Part shown: piece after piece, positions 36,421-45,720 of the stretch
How positions within the stretch are numbered: the first letter of the stretch is position 1
How the letters are laid out: every line of letters begins with the position of its first letter
Origin: Deinococcus arcticus
Lineage (GTDB): Bacteria > Deinococcota > Deinococci > Deinococcales > Deinococcaceae
NCBI RefSeq assembly: GCF_003028415.1
Contig: NZ_PYSV01000014.1
Span: 1-64,000, forward strand
DNA: 64,000 bases
Reading direction: 5' to 3'
Notes under the pieces: generated by a model
The model's input: only the letters and a program-made list of their open reading frames with translations
Database searches by the model: none
Told to the model about the DNA's origin: nothing
Translations under genes and position numbers: made by a program

Positions 36421-37197
36421 ATGCCCCTGAAGCAACTGTTTGACCTGAGCGGCAAGGTGGCCCTGGTAACCGGCGGCAGCCGGGGCCTGGGCCTGCAAAT
36501 CGCCGAGGCGCTGGGCGAGTACGGCGCGAGTGTGGTGCTCACGGCCCGCAAGGCCCACGAACTGGAAGCCGCCGCCGCCCACCTGCGCGCCCAGGGGATG
36601 ACGGTGCATGTGCTGCCCGGCGACCTCTCGGCCCTGGAGACCATAGACGCGGCGGTGGAGCAGCTGCTGGCCCAAGTGGGCCACATTGACATTCTGGTGA
36701 ACAATGCCGGGGCCACCTGGGGTGCCCCCACGGCCGAGCACCCCCTGGACGCCTGGCAGAAGGTGATGAACGTGAACGTGAATGGTGCCTTCGTGCTGAC
36801 CCAGAGCGTGCTGCGCCGCTCCATGCTGCCGCGCGGCTGGGGCCGCATCATCAACGTGGCCTCGGTGGCGGGGCTGCGCGGCAACGACCCGCGCATGGTG
36901 CCCACCCTGGCCTACAACACCAGCAAGGGGGCCCTGGTGAACTTCACCCGCGCCCTGGCGGCCGAGTTCGCCGCGCAGGGGATTACGGTCAACAGCATCT
37001 GCCCCGGCTACTTTCCCACCAGGATGACCAGGGGCACCCTGGCCTACGGCGAGGCGGCCATTCTGGAGCACACCCCCATGCGGCGGCTGGGCGGCGACGA
37101 GGACCTCAAGGGCGTGGCCCTGCTGCTGGCCAGCGACGCCGGGGCGTACATCACCGGGCAGAACATCGCCGTGGACGGCGGGATGACGGCCGTATGA
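36421..37197 (+). CDS. Short-chain dehydrogenase/reductase
   Basis: A 258-aa SDR with the Rossmann loop VTGGSRGLGLQIA, NNAG at the active-site strand, and catalytic Ser/Tyr/Lys (VASVAGL; YNTSKGAL). Probably oxidises or reduces a 3-hydroxyacyl or similar secondary alcohol with NAD(P). ATG at 36421 is chosen because GGAGG is 7 nt upstream. It is the first gene of a nine-gene run in which most neighbours overlap by 1-8 nt. Its stop overlaps the MaoC start as ATGA. Confidence 0.9.
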   Translation: MPLKQLFDLSGKVALVTGGSRGLGLQIAEALGEYGASVVLTARKAHELEAAAAHLRAQGMTVHVLPGDLSALETIDAAVEQLLAQVGHIDILVNNAGATWGAPTAEHPLDAWQKVMNVNVNGAFVLTQSVLRRSMLPRGWGRIINVASVAGLRGNDPRMVPTLAYNTSKGALVNFTRALAAEFAAQGITVNSICPGYFPTRMTRGTLAYGEAAILEHTPMRRLGGDEDLKGVALLLASDAGAYITGQNIAVDGGMTAV

Positions 37198-37643
37198 AAC
37201 CGGCTGAACTGGCCGCGCATCTGGGGCAGGAGGTGGCGTGCTCCGGCTGGGTGGAGGTGACGCAGGCGCGCATAGACGCCTTTGCCCACGCCACGGGCGA
37301 CCACCAGTTCATTCACGTGGACCCTGCGCGCGCGGCAGCCGGGCCTTTTGGCGGCACCATTGCCCACGGCTTCCTTACCCTGTCTCTCCTGGCCGGTGAA
37401 TTCATGACCCAGGGTGGGGTGCCGGCCATTGAAGGCGCCCGGCTGGTCGTGAATTACGGCCTGAACCGGGTGCGGTTTATCACGCCGGTGCGTGCCGGGG
37501 CCCGGCTGCGCACCCGCGCCGCGCTGCAGGCGGTCCAGGCGGGGGAGGGGTACGTGCAGCTCACCCTGGCCAACACCATTGAGATTGAGGGCGAGCCCCG
37601 GCCCGCCTGCACGGCCGAAGTGGTGTACCGGATTTTCCTGTGA
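37194..37643 (+). CDS. MaoC-family (hotdog) enoyl-CoA hydratase/dehydratase
   Basis: A 149-aa single hotdog domain with the R-hydratase signature: ATGDHQFIHVDPARAAAGPF and GGTIAHGFLTLSLL (catalytic Asp and His within). It hydrates or dehydrates trans-2-enoyl-CoA / R-3-hydroxyacyl-CoA. With the SDR before it, this gives a two-step beta-oxidation-like module. It overlaps both neighbours (ATGA, GTGA). Confidence 0.9.
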   Translation: MKPAELAAHLGQEVACSGWVEVTQARIDAFAHATGDHQFIHVDPARAAAGPFGGTIAHGFLTLSLLAGEFMTQGGVPAIEGARLVVNYGLNRVRFITPVRAGARLRTRAALQAVQAGEGYVQLTLANTIEIEGEPRPACTAEVVYRIFL

Positions 37644-38230
37644 GACGCCTGACCAACCGCAAGAAGCTGCGCGGCGGCCACACCCAGTTGCGGCGGCTGG
37701 CCCGCTGGCGCCAGCGGTTCCTGGAACCCGACTGGACTGAGCTGGAGGCTTTTGGCGTGGATTACGTGAAACTGTGGCTTGATCCCTGGTCCCGGTATCC
37801 GCGCCGGAATCCACCAGCGTGGCTGCGCCGGGAGATGCTGACAGGTCTGCTGGACATTCACACTGCCTGGGCCCGCGCCGCTGCCGGCCGGGCGGACGTG
37901 GGCTATCTGGCGCTGTGGGTGTCGTGGCCCCACTTCATTGATTCGCAGGTGGTCATGGCCTCGCCCGAGCGGGCGCAGATGTACCGCACCATGTTCACGC
38001 CTGCCAAGCCCCGGCCGCTGCCCCCGCAGCTGCTGGCGCAGGAACCGCGTCTGAGCGACCTGCACTGGGCGACAGGGCTGGACGAGTTCTTCCTGACCGG
38101 GGAGGAGGTGGCAGCGGGGCTGTCGGTGCTGCGCCGCCCTTACCGGGTGGCGGACCCGGGGCCCCTCCATTCCCTGTATGCCTTCCAGCGCGGCCATGTG
38201 TGGGTGGGCCAGAAAGGAGAAGACGCATGA
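37640..38230 (+). CDS. Hypothetical protein in the lipid operon
   Basis: A 196-aa protein with GTG start overlapping the MaoC stop (GTGA) and stop overlapping the macro-domain start (ATGA). The N-terminus is basic (RRLTNRKKLRGGHTQLRRLA); the middle is rich in Trp, Pro and Tyr (WLDPWSRYPRRNPPAWL, LWVSWPHFIDSQVVM). There is no signal peptide or membrane helix, and I recognise no family. Its tight placement argues that it is expressed with the operon. Confidence 0.7.
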   Translation: MRRLTNRKKLRGGHTQLRRLARWRQRFLEPDWTELEAFGVDYVKLWLDPWSRYPRRNPPAWLRREMLTGLLDIHTAWARAAAGRADVGYLALWVSWPHFIDSQVVMASPERAQMYRTMFTPAKPRPLPPQLLAQEPRLSDLHWATGLDEFFLTGEEVAAGLSVLRRPYRVADPGPLHSLYAFQRGHVWVGQKGEDA

Positions 38231-38862
38231 CCCCCGTGTATGTGACCGGTGATACGGATTCCGTTCATTTCCGTAACATCCGGGAAAGAGCCGGATGTTC
38301 CTTCAATTCCCGGAAATCCGCATCTTTTCCTGCTCCCTTCGGTCGAAAAAATTCCGTAACTCGTTACGGAATTTTTCGGAACCTGTATGACGCCACGCAG
38401 CCGCAGGGCGACGGGCCCAAGCTGCTGGTGCATGTGTGCAATGACATCGGCGCCTGGGGCCGGGGCTTTGTGCTGGCCCTGTCGCAGCGGTTCAGGGCGC
38501 CCGAAACGGAGTTCAAACGCTGGGCAGCTGGTGAAACGGGGCAGCCCTACGCGCTGGGCGAGGTGCAGTTTGTGCCGGTGGCCCCGGACCTCGTGGTGGC
38601 CAATCTGGTGGGCCAGCACGACATTGCCCGCAAGAACCGGCCTGCCCCCCAGCCCCCGGTGCGCTACGAAGCCATTCGCACTAGGCTGGCGCGGGTGCGG
38701 CGCGAGGCCCAGCAGCAGGGTGCCACCGTCCACATGCCCCGGATTGGCGCGGGGGTGGCGGGCGGCGACTGGGCAATCATTGAACCCATCATCGAGGACG
38801 AGTTGACCCGGCACGGCGTGCACGTCACCGTGTACGACCTGCCGGCCCAGGACCCCCAGTGA
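38227..38862 (+). CDS. Macro-domain protein carrying an in-frame repeat insertion
   Basis: A 211-aa protein of the macro domain (ADP-ribose-binding, Appr-1''-p phosphatase) type. The fold starts PVYVTGD and resumes at DATQPQGDGPKLLVHVCNDI, then GAWGRGFVLALSQRF and MPRIGAGVAGGDW. Between strand 1 and the ADP-ribose loop lie 46 extra codons encoded by a 135-bp dispersed repeat plus a 3-bp duplication (38253-38390). Removing them restores an ordinary macro N-terminus (VTGDATQPQG). The frame stays open through the insertion. Such domains remove ADP-ribose or bind its derivatives; whether this one still folds is uncertain. ATG at 38227 overlaps the previous stop; its stop overlaps the next gene. 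Confidence 0.85.
   Translation: MTPVYVTGDTDSVHFRNIRERAGCSFNSRKSASFPAPFGRKNSVTRYGIFRNLYDATQPQGDGPKLLVHVCNDIGAWGRGFVLALSQRFRAPETEFKRWAAGETGQPYALGEVQFVPVAPDLVVANLVGQHDIARKNRPAPQPPVRYEAIRTRLARVRREAQQQGATVHMPRIGAGVAGGDWAIIEPIIEDELTRHGVHVTVYDLPAQDPQ
38253..38387 (+). repeat. Copy A of the dispersed palindromic element, in frame within a gene
   Basis: A 135-bp copy with imperfect terminal inverted repeats (TACGGATTCCG at the left; CGGAACCTGTA at the right), flanked by TGA at 38250-38252 and 38388-38390 as a 3-bp target duplication. A long hairpin lies at its right end (arms 38344-38360 and 38363-38378). It is about 42 bp shorter than the other copies and contains no stop codon in the host gene's frame. 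Confidence 0.88.
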
Positions 38863-39073
38863 TTCGCGGCACCTTCGAGGCCACCCTCGCCTTTGCCCCT
38901 GACCGCCCCCTCTTCGACGAGGACGCCCGGTGCGCCGAGCAGGTGGCCGATGACGATTTGCCGGAAGCACTGGCGCTGCGCGGCCCACGCGGCGTGGGCC
39001 AGCGCGACATGCTGCTGAGCATTGAGGGGGACTGGGCGGGCTTCCGGCCGCTGCACCCGGAAGAGGAGCCCCT

Positions 39074-39077
<4 letters not shown>
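38859..39077 (+). CDS. Small hypothetical protein in the lipid operon
   Basis: A 72-aa acidic protein starting at a GTG that overlaps the macro-domain stop and ending on the ATGA of the acyl-CoA dehydrogenase start. It reads [20 protein letters not shown] and has one Cys. No family recognised. Both overlaps and codon use like its neighbours support a real gene; function unknown. Confidence 0.65.
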
Positions 39078-40309
<1,232 letters not shown>

Positions 40310-40311
40310 AC

Positions 40312-41079
40312 ATGGAGTTTCCAGGCAAAATCATCGTGGTCACGGGCGCGGCGTCCGGCATCGGGCAGGCGCTGGCGGCACGTTTGGTGGGGGAGGGCGC
40401 GGCGGTGATCGCCTCTGACCGAAATGCAGAGCAGGGCCTTCAGGCGGCCGCCCGGATGGGCGCCCGTTTCGTGGCCGCCGACGTGGGCACCGAGGCAGGC
40501 GTACAGGGCCTCATTCAGGACGTGCTGGCGAACGAAGGCCGAATTGACCTCTTCTGCTCGAATGCGGGCGTGGCGATTGGCGAGGGCCCCGAATCCCCCG
40601 ATGCCCACTGGGACCTGAGCCACCGGGTGAACGTCATGAGCCACGTGTGGGCCGCCCGGCACCTGTTGCCGCATATGCTGGCGCGCGGCGAGGGCTACCT
40701 GCTGAACACTGCGTCGGCGGCGGGACTGCTGACCGAACTGCACTCGGCGCCCTACGCGGTTACCAAACACGGTGCGCTGGCGTTTGCCGAGTGGCTGGCG
40801 ATCACCTATGGCGACCGGGGCATCCGGGTGGCCTGCCTGTGCCCCGAAGGGGTGTGGACCCCCATGATCGCGCACGCGCCGCTGCTGCAGCAGACCGCCA
40901 TCACCACCGACGAACTGGTGGACCGCACCCTGGCCGCCCTGCGTGCCGACGCCTTTTTAATCACCACCCACCCCACCACGCTGAAGGGCTTTGCCTTGAA
41001 GGCCGCCGATTACGACGGCTGGATTGTGCGCATGCGCGCCCTGCGCACCCGGGCCCTGGCGCTGCTGGGAAAGGCGTGA
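40312..41079 (+). CDS. Short-chain dehydrogenase/reductase
   Basis: A 255-aa SDR: cofactor loop VTGAASGIGQALAARL, SNAGVAIGEG, NTASAAGLLTEL and the YAVTKHGAL active-site Tyr/Lys. It begins 2 bp after the dehydrogenase stop. Its sequence differs clearly from the first SDR of the operon, so a different substrate is likely. A 3-hydroxyacyl-CoA or hydroxy-acid substrate is inferred from the neighbours. Confidence 0.88.
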   Translation: MEFPGKIIVVTGAASGIGQALAARLVGEGAAVIASDRNAEQGLQAAARMGARFVAADVGTEAGVQGLIQDVLANEGRIDLFCSNAGVAIGEGPESPDAHWDLSHRVNVMSHVWAARHLLPHMLARGEGYLLNTASAAGLLTELHSAPYAVTKHGALAFAEWLAITYGDRGIRVACLCPEGVWTPMIAHAPLLQQTAITTDELVDRTLAALRADAFLITTHPTTLKGFALKAADYDGWIVRMRALRTRALALLGKA

Positions 41080-41089
41080 GGGGGAGGCG

Positions 41090-42184
41090 GTGACGCGCCC
41101 GGACACGGCCCCGGTGCGCCCGGGGGAAGAGCTGCCGCTGGCTGCCCTGCGCCGGGCCCTGCGTGGCCGCGTGGCGGGCGATGTGGACGCCCTGCAGGTC
41201 GAGCAGTTTCCGGGCGGCTTTTCTAACCTTACCTACCTGCTGCGCCTGGGCGAAACCGAATACGTGCTGCGCCGCGCGCCGCTGGGGCCGGTGGCGCCCG
41301 GCGCCCACGACATGGTGCGCGAGGCCGGGCTGCTGTCGCGCATTCATCCGGTGCTGCCGGTGGCCCCGCGCCCGGTGCTGGTGGTAGAAGACGAGGCGGT
41401 GCTGGGCCGCCCCTTTTACCTGATGGAGAGGCGCCGGGGCGTGGTGGTGCGCGCGGCCCTGCCCCACGAATACGCGGCCCGGTCCGGCGCCCCCGCGCAG
41501 CTCTCGGCCGCGCTGATTGACACGCTGGCCGACCTGCACGCGGTGGATATTGACGCCGCTGGCCTGCGCGCCCTGGGCAAGCCTGAGGGCTTCAACGCCC
41601 GGCAGGTGGCGGGGTGGGCGGGCCGCTGGCGCCGCGCCCGCGAGGCCCTGCAGGGGGGCAGCGATCTGCCAGACGCCCTCCCCGACGAAATGGTGATGGC
41701 GTGGCTGCAGGTTCATACCCCGCCCGAAAGCGCCCACACGCTGGTTCACAACGACTTCAAACTCGACAACCTGATGTTTGACCCCCAGGACCCGGGCCGG
41801 GTGACCGCCCTGCTGGACTGGGAGATGACCACCGTGGGCGACCCCCTGGTGGACCTGGGTCTGACCCTGACCTACTGGACCCTGCCCGAGCTGCCCGGCG
41901 GCGCCCCGAACCGGGTGGGGGCCAGTGCCCCGGGTTTTCTGGGGCGCGACGAACTGGTGGCCCGCTACGAGGCCCGCCGTGCTCGTCACGTGACGAGCAG
42001 CCTGTCCTGGTATGAGGTGCTGGGCCATTTCAAGCTGGCGGTGATCGTGCTGCAGATCTTCGCCCGCTACGACGCCGGGCAGACCCAGGACCCCCGCTTT
42101 GCACCACTGGCGGCCCAGGCCGCGTGGCTGATCGCTGAAGCTGAGCGGCGAATCAATGGGGCCAGCTTCCTGCCCCGTGGCTGA
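41090..42184 (+). CDS. APH-family (acyl-CoA hydroxyl) kinase
   Basis: A 364-aa phosphotransferase with the aminoglycoside-kinase fold: QFPGGFSNLTYLLRLGETEY, YVLRRAPLG, catalytic loop LVHNDFKLDNLMFD and metal site ALLDWEMTTVGDPLVDLG. These catalytic residues are intact. Members next to acyl-CoA dehydrogenases (ACAD10/11 N-terminal domain; LvaA of Pseudomonas) phosphorylate the 4-hydroxyl of 4-hydroxyacyl-CoAs. GTG at 41090 is chosen for the GGGGAGG at 41081-41087; the frame is open further upstream without homology. Confidence 0.87.
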   Translation: MTRPDTAPVRPGEELPLAALRRALRGRVAGDVDALQVEQFPGGFSNLTYLLRLGETEYVLRRAPLGPVAPGAHDMVREAGLLSRIHPVLPVAPRPVLVVEDEAVLGRPFYLMERRRGVVVRAALPHEYAARSGAPAQLSAALIDTLADLHAVDIDAAGLRALGKPEGFNARQVAGWAGRWRRAREALQGGSDLPDALPDEMVMAWLQVHTPPESAHTLVHNDFKLDNLMFDPQDPGRVTALLDWEMTTVGDPLVDLGLTLTYWTLPELPGGAPNRVGASAPGFLGRDELVARYEARRARHVTSSLSWYEVLGHFKLAVIVLQIFARYDAGQTQDPRFAPLAAQAAWLIAEAERRINGASFLPRG

Positions 42185-42884
42185 ACTGCTGCTGGTCCGC
42201 CACGCTCAGGCCACCCCTTTCGACCCCGATTCCGACCGGCTCTCTCCCCTGGGGCAGGTGCAGGCCCGCCGGACTGGCAGAATGCTGGCCGCTGAGGGCA
42301 TGAGCCCCACCCAGGTGTGGCATGGCCCCCTGAACCGGCAGCGCCGAACTGCTGAACTGGCCGCCCAAGCCGCCGGTGACGGCTGGCCGTTTCTGACCGA
42401 GGACCCCCGGCTGGCGGAATACGACGGCGAGGGGCTGATGCGCGTGCTGGCGCCCCAGCTGGCCGCGCAGGTGCCCAGGGTGGCCGCTCAGCTCGGCAGC
42501 CTGGGTCGCCCGGAGTCTGAGCCCGCCGAGCGGCAACGCGCCTTTCAAGGCGTGCTGGAGACTGTGGCCCAGCACTGGCAGGCCGGCACCCTGACCCACC
42601 CGACGGTCGAGCCGTGGCCCGCGTTCCAGTCGCGCGTGGCAGCCGCCCTGCACGATCTGGTGAAGCTGCCCTCTGGCACCCGGGCGGTGGTGTTCACCAG
42701 CGGCGGCGTGATTGCCCTGCTGGTGGCCCAGGTGCTGAGCGCGCCGCCGGCAAGCATGCTGGCCCTGGACTGGCGGGTGCGCAACGCCTCGGTTACCCGC
42801 CTGAGCTTTGGCCGGGGCCGGGTAAGCCTGGACAGCTTTAACGAGGTCCACCATCTGCCGCCCCAGGCGCGCTCCTGGCGCTGA
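42177..42884 (+). CDS. Histidine phosphatase (phosphoglycerate mutase-like)
   Basis: About 235 aa of the histidine phosphatase superfamily. The N-terminal LLLVRHAQATPF carries the phospho-accepting His (RHA in place of RHG), and the second His is replaced or not obvious (VVFTSGGVIALL occupies the usual V-x-H-G site). The start is GTG at 42177, overlapping the kinase stop by 8 nt; ATG at 42156 is the alternative. Last gene of the operon. It may remove the phosphate added by the APH-like kinase or by a related step, which is inference. Confidence 0.82.
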   Translation: MAELLLVRHAQATPFDPDSDRLSPLGQVQARRTGRMLAAEGMSPTQVWHGPLNRQRRTAELAAQAAGDGWPFLTEDPRLAEYDGEGLMRVLAPQLAAQVPRVAAQLGSLGRPESEPAERQRAFQGVLETVAQHWQAGTLTHPTVEPWPAFQSRVAAALHDLVKLPSGTRAVVFTSGGVIALLVAQVLSAPPASMLALDWRVRNASVTRLSFGRGRVSLDSFNEVHHLPPQARSWR

Positions 42885-42924
42885 GGGCGCCCCAGGCCGC
42901 TGCCCCGCTGTTCTCCTCTGCCTG

Positions 42925-45351
42925 CTACGCCCGGGGCGGCTGCCAGTTCGCCGTGGGGCGCGCGAAGTAATAGCCCTGCATCACCTGCACCCCCAGCGCG
43001 GCCAGCAGGTCGGCCTGCCGCAGGGTTTCCACGCCCTCGGCCACCAGTTCCAGGCCCAGGTCGCGGCTCAGGCCCACCATCGCCCGCACGATGGCCGCGT
43101 CGCGCCCGCCGGGCTGTTCCTGCAGCGCGGTCACAAAGCCCCGGTCAATCTTCAGGCCGCTCAGGGGAAAGCGGGCGAGGTAGCCCAGGCTGCTGTAGCC
43201 GGTGCCGAAGTCGTCCAGCATCACCCGCACCCCGTCGGCCTGGAACTCGCTCAGCACCCGCGCCGCCCGCTCGGGCGACTGCATCATCAGACTCTCGGTG
43301 ATTTCCAGTTCCAGGCATGAAGGTTCCAGGCCGCTGCCCTGCAGGGCGGCGCGCACCACGCCACGCAGGTCCGAGCGGGCAAACTGCTGCGCCGAGAGGT
43401 TCACCGCCACCCGGGTCCCCCCCCAGCGCGCCGCCTGAGCGCAGGCCGCCTGCAGCACCCAGGCCCCCACCTCCACAATCTGGCCGCTGCGTTCCAGAAT
43501 GGGCATGAAAATCCCCGGGCTCTGCAGGCCATGTTCGGCGCTGCGCCAGCGCAGCAGGGCCTCCGCGCACACCACCTGCCGCGAACGCACGTCAATCATG
43601 GGCTGAAAGTGCAGCTCGAATTCGCCGCGTTCCAGCGCGCGGGCCAGCGCCCCTTCCAGGCCCGCGTGGGCGTGCGCCCGGCGGTCGTAGGCCACGCAGG
43701 CCTCGCCCTGAGCCTTGGCGTCGTTCAGCGCCAGTTCCGACGCCTGACGCAGCGCCTCGGGTTCGCGGGCGTCGCTAGGCCAGTGCGCGGCGCCCACGCT
43801 CCACGACATCCGAATGGGGTGGCCGCCCACGGGCACCGGGGCATTCAGGGCGTCCAGGGCCTGCGCCAGCCGCTGATCCAGGGTGCCGTCGGCGCGGCGC
43901 CCCAGCAGGATCAGGGCAAATTCGTCGCCGCCCACCCGCGCCACCATCTCGTCATCCTGCAGCGCCGCGCGCAGCCGACCGGCCACTGCGCGCAGCACCT
44001 CGTCGGCGGCGTCCTGGCCATAGGCGTCGTTCACCAGCTGAAAGCGGTTGAGGTCGGCCGACACCAGCAGAAATTCCGTGCCCACACGCCTGGCCCGCTC
44101 CACCTGCTGGGCCAGCTGCGCACGCAGCATTACTCGGTTGGGCAGCCCGGTCAGGGGATCGTACAGCCGCCCCCGTTCCAGTTCCTGCAGCTGGCGCTGC
44201 ACCGTTTCCTCGGCCTGCAGCCGCAGCGCTTGTTCGTAGGCCGCGCGCCGCTGGGCGCTGTCCAGGGCAGCCTGCGCGGTCAGCTCGCGCAGGTGCCGGT
44301 CCTGCGAGGCCGCGCCCAGTTCCGCCTGCAGGGCCAGTACCTGGCGCAGGTAGGCCACCGCCTGCGCCGGGTGCCCGGGTTCGGACAGCTCGGCCAGAAT
44401 GTTCAGAGCGTCCAGTTCCACCTGCTTGCGGCGGTCTGTTGTGGCCAGGTCCAGGGCCTGGGCAGCGGCGGCGCGGGCCAGGTCGTGCTCGCCGGCCCCC
44501 TGGTAAATGCGCGCCAGCAGCAGCTGCGTGGCCATCACCCCGTCAGGGTCATGCACTCCCTCAAAGGTGGCCTGGGTCTGCTCGGCGCAGGCCCGGGCTT
44601 CCGCGTGCCCCAGGTGAAACAGTGCCTGCGCCAGATTCAGCTGAACATACGCTTGCATGTCCGGCAGACTGGGCAGCTCGGGTTCCTGAATCAGGGGTTC
44701 GAGCAGCGCCACGCACTCGGCATAGCGCGCCCCTTTCAGATACACGTCCCCCAGATTGATGGCTGCCAGAAACAGCGCGCTCGCGGCCCCAGCGCTCCGC
44801 GCCCGTTCCAGGCAGCGCCGGTACTGGTGGGCCGCCTCGTCCAGCTTGCCCTGCGAGGTCAGGGCCCGGGCCAGCGTGTTCAGAAAATGCAGTTCGGCCG
44901 CCAGGGGAAGCTCGCTGGCCGGCATCTGGTCCAGGGTCGTCTGCGCGTCCTGCAGCGCCAGCATGGCCTGGTAGTCATCGTTCAGACTCAGGCAGATACC
45001 AGCGATATTACACAGCACGTTCACCCGCCCCACCATGTCGCCCAGCCGCCCGCGCAACTGGGCGGCTTCCTGCAGCAGCCGCAGCGCTTCTTCGCTGTCC
45101 AGCTGAAGGTGGTGCAGGTGGGCCAGCTGCACGAGGCTGCGCGCCTGATCGGCCAGGTCACCCCGCAGGGTCGCGGCCTCGCGGGCCTGTTCAAAATCCT
45201 GCTGGGCCTGCGTCAGATCGCCAGCCGCCTTGTGGTACTCACCCCTGCCATAGGGCAGATCGGCGGCAGAAAGCGAGGCCAGCGCGGTGTGCGCGGCCTC
45301 CAGATTGCCTCTGTCCAGCAGATCCAGGACTTCCTGCAGCGCGTCTGACAT
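42925..45351 (-). CDS. TPR-GGDEF-EAL cyclic-di-GMP signalling protein
   Basis: An 808-aa soluble protein. Residues 1-~370 are TPR-like helical repeats (GRGEYHKAAGDLTQAQQDFE and similar), then a coiled coil, a GGDEF domain (~400-555; VARVGGDEFALILLG, intact diguanylate cyclase active site) and an EAL domain (~570-800; CAEALLRWRS, LDDFGTGYSSLGYL). Both enzymatic motifs look functional, so it could make or break c-di-GMP depending on input. The TPR part likely senses a protein partner. Convergent with the phosphatase gene. An HD-GYP protein, also a c-di-GMP enzyme family, is at 61396. Confidence 0.92.
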   Translation of the reverse strand: MSDALQEVLDLLDRGNLEAAHTALASLSAADLPYGRGEYHKAAGDLTQAQQDFEQAREAATLRGDLADQARSLVQLAHLHHLQLDSEEALRLLQEAAQLRGRLGDMVGRVNVLCNIAGICLSLNDDYQAMLALQDAQTTLDQMPASELPLAAELHFLNTLARALTSQGKLDEAAHQYRRCLERARSAGAASALFLAAINLGDVYLKGARYAECVALLEPLIQEPELPSLPDMQAYVQLNLAQALFHLGHAEARACAEQTQATFEGVHDPDGVMATQLLLARIYQGAGEHDLARAAAAQALDLATTDRRKQVELDALNILAELSEPGHPAQAVAYLRQVLALQAELGAASQDRHLRELTAQAALDSAQRRAAYEQALRLQAEETVQRQLQELERGRLYDPLTGLPNRVMLRAQLAQQVERARRVGTEFLLVSADLNRFQLVNDAYGQDAADEVLRAVAGRLRAALQDDEMVARVGGDEFALILLGRRADGTLDQRLAQALDALNAPVPVGGHPIRMSWSVGAAHWPSDAREPEALRQASELALNDAKAQGEACVAYDRRAHAHAGLEGALARALERGEFELHFQPMIDVRSRQVVCAEALLRWRSAEHGLQSPGIFMPILERSGQIVEVGAWVLQAACAQAARWGGTRVAVNLSAQQFARSDLRGVVRAALQGSGLEPSCLELEITESLMMQSPERAARVLSEFQADGVRVMLDDFGTGYSSLGYLARFPLSGLKIDRGFVTALQEQPGGRDAAIVRAMVGLSRDLGLELVAEGVETLRQADLLAALGVQVMQGYYFARPTANWQPPRA

Positions 45352-45543
45352 CAGGTGAGGGGGCGCGGTGGGCCAGGATGGAATGGCTGCTGAACTGGGT
45401 GAGAGGGCACACGCCTCCAGCCACCAGGGTCCTGCGAGTAGCCAGGGGAAGCCGCAGAGGGCCGCATCGCCCGGGCCTCGGCCCAGAGCAGCGGTCCTCC
45501 TCCGGTCACCCGGATGGGCCCACCCGGGACGGACCCCAGATCA

Positions 45544-45720
45544 TACGGATTCCGTCCACTTCCGTTCCATCCGGGAAGAGGGGGCATGGTTCCCGCCTGC
45601 GGCGCTGTTCCAGTCCAATGCCCGGACAGCCGCATTTTCTCCTGCTCTGCTCCGCCGCTCTGGGAGCCCCTCTGGTCGGAACAATTCCGGAACACATTAC
45701 GGAATTGTTCGGAACTCGTC
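45544..45720 (+). repeat. Copy B of the dispersed palindromic element, at the subtilase stop codon
   Basis: 177 bp between TCA duplications at 45541-45543 and 45721-45723; the right TCA is the TGA stop of the leftward subtilase gene. Starts TACGGATTCCG and ends CGGAACTCGTC. The hairpin arms GAACAATTCCG (45679-45689) and CGGAATTGTTC (45700-45710) are perfect. With the 192 bp before it, this fills the gap between the two genes; no gene seen. Confidence 0.88.

Noticed and set aside
42177..42884. Phosphoglycerate mutase proper
   Set aside because: Only the first His motif fits; the length and second motif point to a general histidine phosphatase family member.
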